From an uncultured Gemmiger sp. (lineage in GTDB: Bacteria; Bacillota; Clostridia; Oscillospirales; Ruminococcaceae), in contig CALXHQ010000006.1 in the NCBI GenBank assembly GCA_944388145.1, positions 62,001 through 126,000 on the forward strand: 64,000 nucleotides of DNA, read 5' to 3'. Each line of letters begins with the position of its first letter. The first letter of the stretch is position 1. Under the pieces are notes generated by a model. It was not told the DNA's origin, made no database searches, and was given only the letters and a program-made list of their open reading frames with translations. Both the position numbers and the translations under genes were made by a program. Positions 42,788-50,440 of this stretch are shown piece by piece.

Positions 42788-43363
42788 TTACTCCTTGCCA
42801 TATTGGATATGATACTGGATGATGGTGTACAGGCTCTCGGCGCAGGGGCCAACTTCCACATTGACCAGATGCTCGTCATAGCTGACGGCATTGGCGATCT
42901 CGGTCTGGGCGCGGGTCAGGCGGCGCTGGATGGTTTCCTCGTCCTCGGTTCCGCGGGCGCGCAGGCGGCGCTCCAGCTCCTCGATGTTCGGCGGCAGCAC
43001 AAAAACGGTGGTTGCACCGGGGTACAGGCGCTTGATATTGCCGGCGCCCTCCACCTCGATAACCAGGATAACGGGGGTCTTTTCCCGCATATGGCGCTCA
43101 ATTTCACTGCGAAGCGTACCATAGTAGTTGCCGCAGTAACAGGTGTGCTCCACGATCTCATCGTTTTGCAGCTTGTGCTCAAAGTCTTCTTTGCTGACAA
43201 AGTAATAGTTGACACCATCCTGTTCCCCCTCCCGCGGGGCGCGGGTGGTGGCGGAGATGGTGCGGTGGATTTCCGGGTGGTCTGCCAGCAGCCGAGCCAC
43301 AATGGTGTCCTTGCCGGTGCCGGAGGGGCCGGAGACAACAAACAGATACTTTTCTCCCTGCAT
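42788..43363 (-). CDS. gmk: guanylate kinase
   Basis: GMP to GDP. The 191-residue protein has the P-loop VVSGPSGTGKDTIV, the GMP-binding SATTRAPREGEQDGVNYYFVS and the LVIEVEGAGNIKRLYP region. The P-loop carries Asp after Lys where Gly/Ser is usual, a conservative oddity. ATG at 43363. rpoZ, usually next in this operon, is missing before priA. Confidence 0.96.
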   Translation of the reverse strand: MQGEKYLFVVSGPSGTGKDTIVARLLADHPEIHRTISATTRAPREGEQDGVNYYFVSKEDFEHKLQNDEIVEHTCYCGNYYGTLRSEIERHMREKTPVILVIEVEGAGNIKRLYPGATTVFVLPPNIEELERRLRARGTEDEETIQRRLTRAQTEIANAVSYDEHLVNVEVGPCAESLYTIIQYHIQYGKE

Positions 43364-43451
43364 ATACGTTCCTGTTCCTTTCGTCGTATGGGTTTCCGGA
43401 TACGGGATTCCTGTCTTTTATAATATAATAATGTAGAAACCTGCACTTTGG

Positions 43452-43703
43452 TCAATCGGCCGCCTCTGCCTCCGCGTCCAAACGGCCGGCAATGGTTTCC
43501 GGCTGGACCGCCGACAGAATCACATGGTCGGAGTCCATGACAATGACCGCGCGGGTGCGCCGCCCGCAGGAGGCATCGATCAGCGCCCCCTTTTCCCGGG
43601 CATCCTGTACGATGCGTTTGATGGGCGCGGCATCCGGAGCCACCACCGCGATGATGCGGTCGGCATTGACAATGTTGCCGAAGCCGATGTTGATCAGTTT
43701 CAT
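43452..43703 (-). CDS. remA: RemA-family extracellular matrix regulator (DUF370)
   Basis: DNA-binding regulator of biofilm matrix genes in Bacillus. The 83-residue protein follows the family closely: [37 protein letters not shown], and [25 protein letters not shown]. The C-terminus has a short acidic tail (DAEAEAAD). The ATG at 43703 lies between yicC and gmk, its conserved position. In this organism its targets are unknown. Confidence 0.95.
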   Translation of the reverse strand: MKLINIGFGNIVNADRIIAVVAPDAAPIKRIVQDAREKGALIDASCGRRTRAVIVMDSDHVILSAVQPETIAGRLDAEAEAAD

Positions 43704-43735
43704 TGGTTCGCCTTTCTATGCCCGTGGCGCGGGCA

Positions 43736-44614
43736 TCATTCCAGGTTCTGGATCTGCTCACGGAGCTTTTCAATCTCGGATTTCAGCTCCACCACCAGGC
43801 GGGTAATCTCCACGTCCTGGCACTTGGAGCCAATGGTGTTGGATTCCCGGTTGAGCTCCTGGGTCAGGAAGTCCAGCTTGCGGCCCACGGGACCACCGCC
43901 GGCAAGAATCTCGCGGTACTGGGAGATATGGCTGTGCAGACGGACGGTTTCCTCGTCGATGGCCGTTTTGTCAGCAAAGATGGCAGCCTCCGTGACCAGG
44001 CGGGACTCCTCAATGTTGCGGTCGCCCAAAAGCTCCTGCAGACGCGCATAGAGTTTTTCCGAGTAGGCCTGCACCCGGCCGGCGGTCTTTTTCTCGATCT
44101 CACCCACCAGGTTTTCCACCACATCCAGATGGTTCAGCAGATCGGCTTTCAGCTTTTCGCCCTCAGCGGCGCGCATGGCCAAAAAGGCATCCACCGCCTG
44201 TTCGGCCACCACCTGTACATCGTTCCACAGAGCCTTTTCGTCCAGCGGAGCGGCGGTCTGGGTGAGAACATCCGGCATCTGTGCGATCAGGGCAGCACTC
44301 ATGTCATTTTTCAGTTCAAGCTGCTCCGACAGTGCCACCATGGCATCCCGGTACCCCCTGGCCAGCGCCCAGTTCACTGTAACAACCGCGTCCGGGGCCT
44401 GGGTATTCTGCACCGTCAGTGACAGCTCCACCTTGCCGCGGTGCACCCGGGCAGCCACCAGCTTTTTCAGCGGGTCTTCCAGAAAGCTCAGTGCGCGGGG
44501 CATCCGGGAAGAATATTCCAGAAAACGCGCGTTGACGCTGCGCAGCTCTACGGTGATATCCCGGCCATTTTGCGCCCGTTGGGCCCGGCCGTAGCCTGTC
44601 ATGCTAAGGATCAT
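43736..44614 (-). CDS. yicC: YicC/YloC-family endoribonuclease
   Basis: A 292-residue protein of the YicC family, an endoribonuclease in E. coli. The N-terminus MILSMTGYGRAQRAQNGRDITVELRSVNARFLEYSSRMPR is diagnostic. The C-terminus has RKLDFLTQELNRESNTIGSK followed by a helix. First gene of the long minus-strand housekeeping operon, starting at 44614. Confidence 0.95.
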   Translation of the reverse strand: MILSMTGYGRAQRAQNGRDITVELRSVNARFLEYSSRMPRALSFLEDPLKKLVAARVHRGKVELSLTVQNTQAPDAVVTVNWALARGYRDAMVALSEQLELKNDMSAALIAQMPDVLTQTAAPLDEKALWNDVQVVAEQAVDAFLAMRAAEGEKLKADLLNHLDVVENLVGEIEKKTAGRVQAYSEKLYARLQELLGDRNIEESRLVTEAAIFADKTAIDEETVRLHSHISQYREILAGGGPVGRKLDFLTQELNRESNTIGSKCQDVEITRLVVELKSEIEKLREQIQNLE

Positions 44615-44668
44615 AGTTTTGCCCCCGTTGGTCTGTAAACACAGAAATTCTATTATATAATCTATATT

Positions 44669-44697
44669 ATCTTACTCTCTTTGCCGCACTTTTGCAA
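44669..44697 (-). promoter_or_regulatory. sigma-A promoter of the yicC operon
   Basis: Minus strand TTGCAA (44697-44692), 17 bp, TAAGAT (44674-44669), about 55 bp upstream of yicC. An alternative TATAAT lies slightly closer to the gene without a good -35. Confidence 0.5.
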
Positions 44698-44714
44698 GTG
44701 CGGCGGGCAGCTGC

Positions 44715-44744
44715 TTGCCTGATCGTCAGTGGCAGGCGTATAAT
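44715..44744 (+). promoter_or_regulatory. sigma-A promoter of the LytTR two-component genes
   Basis: TTGCCT (44715-44720), 18 bp, perfect TATAAT (44739-44744), about 45 bp before the regulator ATG. It diverges from the yicC promoter. Confidence 0.7.
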
Positions 44745-44790
44745 AAGAAGATGGAGGCTTTTCCGTCGCTCTCAGAAAGGAAGCTGTTTC

Positions 44791-45489
44791 ATGCTATTGC
44801 ACATAGACATCTGTGATGATTCCGCCACTGACCGGGACTTTCTGGCCGGGCTGGTCCGCCGCTGGGCCGGGGACTGCGGTCACACGGTGCAGCTGGCGCT
44901 GTACCCATCGGCCGAGAGCTTTCTGTTCCACTACGCCGAGGACAAGTCGGTTCAGATTTTGCTTTTGGATGTGGAGATGGGGCAGATGGACGGCGTGACC
45001 ATGGCCCGCACCCTGCGCCGGGACAACGACGCGGTGCAGATTGTGTTCATCACCGGCTATTCCGACTACATTGCCGACGGCTATGAGGTGGAGGCCCTGC
45101 ACTACCTGATGAAGCCGGTGGACGAGGCAAAACTGTGCGAGGTGCTGGACCGCGCGGCGGAAAAGCTGCGCAAAAATGAGCGCACACTGACGCTGGAACT
45201 TTCCGGCGAGATTGTTCGGCTGCCCATCTACCAGATCCGCTCGGCCGAGGTGCAGGGCAACTATGTGACCATCCACGCCAAGACCGACTACACGGCAAAA
45301 ATGACGCTGAGTGAGCTGGAATCCCAGCTGGACGGCAGCTTTTTCCGGCTGGGGCGGTCGGCACTGGTCAACCTGGGGTTTGTGGCGCGGGTCACCCGGA
45401 CCGCTGTGGTGCTGACCGACGGCAGCACGCTGCCGCTGCCCCGCGGCGCATACGACCGCATCCACCGGGCCATCATCCAAAGGGGGTAA
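44791..45489 (+). CDS. LytTR-family response regulator (AgrA-like)
   Basis: The 232-residue regulator has an N-terminal receiver (phospho-acceptor Asp in ILLLDVEMGQMDG, Lys in YLMKPVDEAKL). The C-terminal LytTR DNA-binding domain contains QIRSAEVQGNYVTIHAKTDY, SFFRLGRSALVNLGFV and VVLTDGSTLPLPRGAYDRI. The ATG at 44791 follows AGAAAGGAAG; upstream codons are promoter. It is followed four bases later by its kinase. The 21-bp repeats before the ABC genes are the likely target. Confidence 0.93.
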   Translation: MLLHIDICDDSATDRDFLAGLVRRWAGDCGHTVQLALYPSAESFLFHYAEDKSVQILLLDVEMGQMDGVTMARTLRRDNDAVQIVFITGYSDYIADGYEVEALHYLMKPVDEAKLCEVLDRAAEKLRKNERTLTLELSGEIVRLPIYQIRSAEVQGNYVTIHAKTDYTAKMTLSELESQLDGSFFRLGRSALVNLGFVARVTRTAVVLTDGSTLPLPRGAYDRIHRAIIQRG

Positions 45490-45493
45490 GCTT

Positions 45494-46156
45494 GTGGGAT
45501 TTTTTTCCAAAAGGATCGACCGGCAGATCGCGGCCTATCAGCGGGAGCTGATCGACACCCACTACCAGGAGGTCGAGAACATGTACCGCCAGATCCGCGG
45601 CTGGCGGCACGACTACCGCAACCACATCCAGGTGATGAAGGCGCTGGCTGCCAAGGGGGACCTGGCAGGCATCCAGGCATACCTGGATGAGCTGGACACC
45701 GACCTGAACACGGTGGACACCGTCATTAAGACCGGCAACGCCATGGCCGACGCGATTTTGAACAGCAAGATCTCGCTGGCAAAGTCCCGTCATATCCCGG
45801 TGCAGGCGGACGCACACATACCGGTCAAACTGCGCATGTCCGAGCTGGACCTGTGCGTGATTTTGGGCAACCTGTTTGACAACGCCATCGAGGCCAGCCT
45901 TGCCCTGCCGGAGGACCAGCGGCTGATCCGAGTGTACATGGACATGAAGGGCACCCAGCTGTATATCAGTTTTACCAACTACACCGCCGGCAAAAAGCAG
46001 CGCAAGCTGGGGCGGCGGTTCGCCACCACCAAAGGCGAGGACCACGGGTTCGGGCTGGTGCGCATTGACAATATCATCGACAAGCTGGACGGCTACCTGA
46101 CCCGCAACAGCGAGGACGGCGCCTTTACCACCGAGATTCTGATCCCGCAGGTGTGA
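45494..46156 (+). CDS. AgrC-like GHKL histidine kinase lacking a membrane sensor
   Basis: The 220-residue protein begins directly with a short helix and the phosphorylation box WRHDYRNHIQVMKAL, then the GHKL ATPase with N-box CVILGNLFDNAIEASL and G2-like GFGLVRIDNIIDKL. AgrC-type kinases normally have six membrane helices in front; here there are none. The input must come from another protein, possibly the ABC transporter itself. The GTG at 45494 has AAGGGGG upstream. The unit is regulator, kinase, then the exporter pair. Confidence 0.9.
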   Translation: MGFFSKRIDRQIAAYQRELIDTHYQEVENMYRQIRGWRHDYRNHIQVMKALAAKGDLAGIQAYLDELDTDLNTVDTVIKTGNAMADAILNSKISLAKSRHIPVQADAHIPVKLRMSELDLCVILGNLFDNAIEASLALPEDQRLIRVYMDMKGTQLYISFTNYTAGKKQRKLGRRFATTKGEDHGFGLVRIDNIIDKLDGYLTRNSEDGAFTTEILIPQV

Positions 46157-46222
46157 CAACTTATCTGCCGTGCTCCCTGCGGATGTCGCCCCTTTCGCAG
46201 GGGCAAGACCCCGGTTTTGCAG

Positions 46223-46256
46223 TTCGTCCCCGGAAAATGACGATTCGTCCCCGGAA
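46223..46256 (+). promoter_or_regulatory. 21-bp-period direct repeat, likely LytTR operator
   Basis: TTCGTCCCCGGAA occurs twice (46223-46235 and 46244-46256), start-to-start 21 bp, two helical turns. LytTR regulators bind pairs of about 9-bp direct repeats separated by 12-13 bp, the same period. The second copy ends just before the -35 region of the exporter promoter. Confidence 0.6.
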
Positions 46257-46278
46257 TACGCCGGGGACCTTTTGTTGT

Positions 46279-46286
46279 GGTATGGT
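46279..46286 (+). promoter_or_regulatory. extended -10 element of the ABC exporter promoter
   Basis: Extended -10-like TGG-TATGGT, with TATGGT at 46281-46286 and no recognisable -35 upstream. This is as expected for an activator-dependent promoter with the LytTR repeats next to it. Confidence 0.45.
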
Positions 46287-46310
46287 AAAGGCAAAGAGGT
46301 GAATATTTGC

Positions 46311-48149
46311 ATGAATCCAACCAAAAAGCCAACTTACAACATGTGGCGCAACACTGCGTTTATGCTGGGCACCGCCTGGCACAGCTACAAAAGAGTACCG
46401 CTTTTGTGCGTGGGCATCGCGGCGTCCGCGGCGGGCGGGATCATCGCCCAGCTGCTGCTTGCCCCGGCGGTGCTGGAACAGGTGGAGACCCACGCCCCGC
46501 TGCAGGTGCTGGTGGGGGTGATCCTGGCCTTCGGTGCGGCGCTGTTTGTGCTGTATGGCCTCAAAGCCTACCTGGAAGAGAACGCCACATACGGCCGCAT
46601 CTCTGTGCGCTGCTGGCTGCTGATGCAGGTCGACAGCAAAATTGCGGACACATCGTTTTCCAACCTGCTGGACACCGACTTTCTGAAAACCAGCGAAAAA
46701 GCAATCATTGTGTGTTCCAGCAACACTTCGCCTGCCGAGGCCATCTGGACCACTTTGACCGACCTGCTGACCAACCTGATCGGTTTTGGCGTCTATCTGG
46801 CACTGCTGTCCGGGCTGCATCCGCTGCTGCTGGCGGTGGTGCTGGCCACCACAGTGGCGGGCTACCTGTTCAGCAACCACATCAACGCCTGGGTCTACCG
46901 CCACCGGGACGAGGAGGAGGAATACTGGAACCGCTTTGGCTACCTGCAGCGGACCGCCACCGACCGGGCCGGCGCCAAGGACATCCGCATTTTCGGCCTG
47001 AAGCCCTGGCTGGACGAGGTCTGGGCGCGGGTGCAGCGGCTGTACCAGGACTACCTGAAGCAGCGGCAGCTGCACTACCTGTGGATCGATGTGGCCGACC
47101 TGGCGCTGACCTTTGCCCGCGACGGCATCGCCTACGCCTACCTGATCTGGCTGGCGCTGACCGAGGGGCTGCCGGCCTCCCAGTTTCTTTTGTACTTTAC
47201 GGCGGTCAGCGGCTTTACCCAGTGGGTGACCGGCATTTTGTCCAAGGGCACCGAGCTGCACCGCCAGACGCTGGACATTGCGATCCTGCGCGAAACGCTG
47301 GACTGGCCGGAGCCGTTCCATTTTGAGGACGGCAAGCCGCTGCCCGGCGCCCCCGATATGCCCTGCGAGATCCGCTTTGACCATGTGAGCTACCGCTACC
47401 CGGAAGCCGAGGTGGACACCCTGCACGACATTGACCTGACCATCCATGCCGGCGAAAAGCTGGCCATCGTAGGCCTGAACGGCGCCGGCAAGACCACGCT
47501 GGTGCGGCTGGCCTGCGGGTTCCTGGACCCCACCCAAGGGCGGGTACTCTTGAACGGGCAGGACATCCGGCAGTATAACCGGTGGGATTACTACGCGCTG
47601 TTCTCGGCGGTATTTCAGGACTTTTCGGTGTTGGAGGCCAGCGTGGCCGTGAACGTGGCCCAGCGGATGGACAATATCAACACGGACCGGGTGTGGCAGT
47701 GCCTGGACCAGGCAGGCCTGGCCGAGACAGTTCGTGCTCTGCCCCACGGGATAGACACCAATCTGGGCCGCCTGGTGTACGAGGACGGCGTGGAGCTTTC
47801 CGGCGGACAGACCCAGCGGCTGATGCTGGCGCGGGCGCTGTACAAAAACGGGCCGATCCTGGCGCTGGACGAACCCACCGCCGCACTGGACCCCATCGCC
47901 GAGGACGACATCTACCAGAAATACAGCCAGATGACCGCCGGGAGGACTGCGCTGTTCATCAGCCACCGGCTGGCGTCCACACGCTTCTGTGACCGCATCC
48001 TGTTCATGGAGCAGGGCCGCATCACCGAACAGGGCACCCATGAAAGTCTGCTGGCCGCAGGCGGCGGCTACGCCAAACTGTTTGCGGTGCAGAGCAAGTA
48101 TTACCAGGAAGGGGGCAGTGAAGATGGCGCAGACATCGAGCAAGAATAA
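46311..48149 (+). CDS. ABC exporter half-transporter 1 (membrane-ATPase fusion)
   Basis: The 612-residue protein has about six membrane helices in residues 20-320 and a C-terminal ATPase: Walker A VGLNGAGKTTLVRL, signature VELSGGQTQRLMLARAL, Walker B ILALDEPTAALDP and switch LFISHRLAS. All catalytic motifs are intact. The ATG at 46311 has GAGGTG upstream; the longer open frame reads through the operator. It overlaps the next gene by 26 bp, suggesting an obligate heterodimer. Substrate is unknown; peptide, lipid or drug export is possible. Confidence 0.92.
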   Translation: MNPTKKPTYNMWRNTAFMLGTAWHSYKRVPLLCVGIAASAAGGIIAQLLLAPAVLEQVETHAPLQVLVGVILAFGAALFVLYGLKAYLEENATYGRISVRCWLLMQVDSKIADTSFSNLLDTDFLKTSEKAIIVCSSNTSPAEAIWTTLTDLLTNLIGFGVYLALLSGLHPLLLAVVLATTVAGYLFSNHINAWVYRHRDEEEEYWNRFGYLQRTATDRAGAKDIRIFGLKPWLDEVWARVQRLYQDYLKQRQLHYLWIDVADLALTFARDGIAYAYLIWLALTEGLPASQFLLYFTAVSGFTQWVTGILSKGTELHRQTLDIAILRETLDWPEPFHFEDGKPLPGAPDMPCEIRFDHVSYRYPEAEVDTLHDIDLTIHAGEKLAIVGLNGAGKTTLVRLACGFLDPTQGRVLLNGQDIRQYNRWDYYALFSAVFQDFSVLEASVAVNVAQRMDNINTDRVWQCLDQAGLAETVRALPHGIDTNLGRLVYEDGVELSGGQTQRLMLARALYKNGPILALDEPTAALDPIAEDDIYQKYSQMTAGRTALFISHRLASTRFCDRILFMEQGRITEQGTHESLLAAGGGYAKLFAVQSKYYQEGGSEDGADIEQE

Positions 48150-50034
48150 GGATGAACAGGGAAAGCAGTCGTTTGCCCATTACTGGAAGCAGAACCTGCG
48201 CGCCTGGAAGATGTGGTACCGGCAAAGCCCCGGCTATTTTGCCTCGACGATGCTCAGCTCGGCCTGCGGGGCGCTGGCGCCCTATGGCACCATCTGGCTG
48301 TCGGCGCGAATCATCAGCGAGCTGTCCGGCGGGCGGGACCCGCAGCGGCTGGCCTTTTGGGCGGTGCTGACGGTGGGCGCCACCGCGCTGCTGGCGCTGG
48401 CAAACGGCGCGCTCAAGCGGTGGCTTGGGTACGAGAAGTCCCGCCTGATGGCTGTGCGGTTCAAGCCGCTGGCGGACAAGATGCTGACGCTGGACTATGC
48501 CGAGATCGACCGGCAGGAGGTCCAGGACCTGTACTCCCAGATTCGCCAGAACGACAACTGGGGCGGCTACGGCCTGTACCAGACGCTGGAGCTCTTCCCG
48601 AATTTCTGCAAGGCGGCGGTGCAGGTGGCAGGCGGCATCGGCTTTACGCTGACGCTGTTTTTGACCGACCTGCCCGCCGGCAGCCCGCTGGCCTTTTTGA
48701 ACAGCCCGCTGGCGCTGTTTGCGGTGCTGGCCTTCATGGTATTGGTCGTGGCGCTCTCCGCCCTGTGCGACAACAAGGCGACCCTGATGCTGACGAAAAG
48801 GGTGTCTGAGTTTACCTTTGGCAATCGATTATTTAATTTTTACGGTTTTCGCCTGACACGCGACCGAAAGGCAGCCGGAGACCTGCGAATGTACCGGCAG
48901 ATCAAAAATGTTGGCGAACCGCTGATGGACAACGGTATCCAGATATATCATCCCGGCTCCTCAATGGCAAAACTGTCAAAAGGCCGGGTCGGGGTGCTGT
49001 TCGGGCTGTGCCAGTCCCTCACGGCGGTCATGACCTGCGCGGTCTACCTGTTTGTCTGCCTCAAGTCCTGGGGCGGCGCCTTTGACGTGGGCCTGGTCAC
49101 CCAGTATGTAGGGTCGGCTACCCAGCTGTTCGGCGGCATCTCGCAGCTGCTTTTAACCCTGAGCCAGGTGCGGGTCAACGGCAGTTTCCTGGACACCACC
49201 TTCCGGTTCCTGGACCTGCCCAACCACATGTACCAGGGCACACTGACCACCGAGAAACGCGCCGACCGCAACTACCAGGTGGAGTTTAAGGACGTGTCCT
49301 TCCGCTACCCCGGCAGCGACCGCTGGGCGCTGCGCCATGTGAACCTGAAGTTCCACATCGGCAGCCGGCTGGCGGTGGTGGGCCCCAACGGCAGCGGCAA
49401 GACCACCTTTATCAAGCTGCTGTGCCGTCTGTACGACCCCACCGAGGGCGAGATTTTGCTCAACGGCATCGACATCCGCAAGTACCGTTACCAGGACTAT
49501 ATTGGCATCTTCTCGGTGGTGTTCCAGGACTTCCACCTGCTGGCCATGCCGCTGGGCGAGAATGTGGCCGGCGCTGCCGAATACGACCGCGACCGCGCTG
49601 CCCGCTGCCTGGTGGACGCCGGTTTCGAAGCCCGGCTGGACGCCATGCCCAAAGGGCTGGACACCAGCCTGTACAAGGACCTGGACAAGGACGGCGTCGA
49701 GATCTCCGGCGGCGAGGCGCAGAAGATCGCCATTGCCCGGGCGCTGTATAAGGACGCGCCCTTCATCGTGCTGGACGAACCTACCGCCGCGCTGGACCCC
49801 ATCGCCGAGGCGGAGATCTACGCCAGGTTCGACGCCATCGCTGGCGACAAGACCACGGTGTATATCAGCCACCGGCTGTCCAGCTGCAAGTTCTGCGACG
49901 AGATCGCGGTGTTCGATCAGGGCGCCATCGTCCAGACCGGCAGCCATGATGCACTGCTGGCGGATGAGACCGGCCTGTACCACAAGCTGTGGCACGCCCA
50001 GGCGCAGTATTATGTGACAAAAGACCGCCGCTGA
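48124..50034 (+). CDS. ABC exporter half-transporter 2 (membrane-ATPase fusion)
   Basis: The 636-residue partner has a membrane domain over residues 30-350 and a C-terminal ATPase: Walker A VVGPNGSGKTTFIKL, signature VEISGGEAQKIAIARAL, Walker B FIVLDEPTAALDP and YISHRLSS. Both nucleotide sites of the pair look competent. I start at the ATG at 48124 (MAQTSSKNKDEQ), which overlaps the previous gene. There is no peptidase domain, so it is not a double-glycine leader processing exporter. A terminator follows at once. Confidence 0.92.
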   Translation: MAQTSSKNKDEQGKQSFAHYWKQNLRAWKMWYRQSPGYFASTMLSSACGALAPYGTIWLSARIISELSGGRDPQRLAFWAVLTVGATALLALANGALKRWLGYEKSRLMAVRFKPLADKMLTLDYAEIDRQEVQDLYSQIRQNDNWGGYGLYQTLELFPNFCKAAVQVAGGIGFTLTLFLTDLPAGSPLAFLNSPLALFAVLAFMVLVVALSALCDNKATLMLTKRVSEFTFGNRLFNFYGFRLTRDRKAAGDLRMYRQIKNVGEPLMDNGIQIYHPGSSMAKLSKGRVGVLFGLCQSLTAVMTCAVYLFVCLKSWGGAFDVGLVTQYVGSATQLFGGISQLLLTLSQVRVNGSFLDTTFRFLDLPNHMYQGTLTTEKRADRNYQVEFKDVSFRYPGSDRWALRHVNLKFHIGSRLAVVGPNGSGKTTFIKLLCRLYDPTEGEILLNGIDIRKYRYQDYIGIFSVVFQDFHLLAMPLGENVAGAAEYDRDRAARCLVDAGFEARLDAMPKGLDTSLYKDLDKDGVEISGGEAQKIAIARALYKDAPFIVLDEPTAALDPIAEAEIYARFDAIAGDKTTVYISHRLSSCKFCDEIAVFDQGAIVQTGSHDALLADETGLYHKLWHAQAQYYVTKDRR

Positions 50035-50050
50035 CGATTTTCCTTATTCC

Positions 50051-50093
50051 AAAAAGCGCTGCACCCTCAAATTTCGGGTTGCAGCGCTTTTTT
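50051..50093 (+). terminator. terminator after the ABC exporter
   Basis: Stem GCGCTGCACCC/GGGTTGCAGCGC (50056-50066 with 50076-50087) followed by six T (50088-50093), preceded by five A. Confidence 0.93.
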
Positions 50094-50371
50094 GTTTTGA
50101 CTTTCACGTAGGTTTCCTGCTCTGCCGGGTACTACGAAAAGTTTTATCTTCAAGTGTCAGGCAATGCAAAAAATGATCAGGACCTCCTTGCGGCAATGCG
50201 GCAAGAGGAACCGCCTGTTCATGGGCTGTTGTGCAGGTAAAACAGGAGCCAAAGAATGATCACCTGCATAAGACCTTTTCCATTGTCTGCCCTTTGGAAG
50301 CACTGCAATCCATTGTATAATCTGACCGCGCAGAGGTGCCATTGACATATCGTGTGAATCAATAGATACGC
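50094..50371 (+). other. gene-poor interval with two tiny overlapping open frames
   Basis: No recognisable gene. Two short plus-strand frames are visible. 50164-50259 encodes 31 residues (starts MQKMIRTSLRQCGKRNR) with a weak ribosome site. 50256-50345 encodes 29 residues (starts MITCIRPFPLSALWKHC) with AGGAG eight bases upstream, overlapping the first by ATGA. Both contain cysteines. There is no promoter I trust, so they may be chance. Confidence 0.2.
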
Positions 50372-50404
50372 AAAGCCCCCGGAGGTTGACCCTCCGGGGG
50401 CTTT
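50372..50404 (-). terminator. terminator of the GH85 gene
   Basis: 14-bp perfect stem (50372-50385 with 50391-50404), 5-nt loop, and only three T in the tail on either strand. It lies 37 bp after the stop codon of the surface glycosidase. Confidence 0.7.
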
Positions 50405-50440
50405 GGCTCAGCTGCTCAACACAGCAGTTTGATTACGGAA

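Noticed and set aside
44683-44704. Strong hairpin GCCGCACTT/AAGTGCGGC between yicC and the LytTR gene
   Set aside because: No T-tract on either strand and it overlaps the yicC -35; not a terminator. Could be a regulator site, but with no further support.
46161-48143. Minus-strand 660-codon open frame
   Set aside because: Antisense to the first ABC half-transporter, low-complexity Gln/His/Val-rich composition, no ribosome site or family match.
50157-50348. 63-codon minus-strand frame after the ABC exporter
   Set aside because: No ribosome site, no similarity, no hydrophobic or repeated pattern suggesting a real protein.
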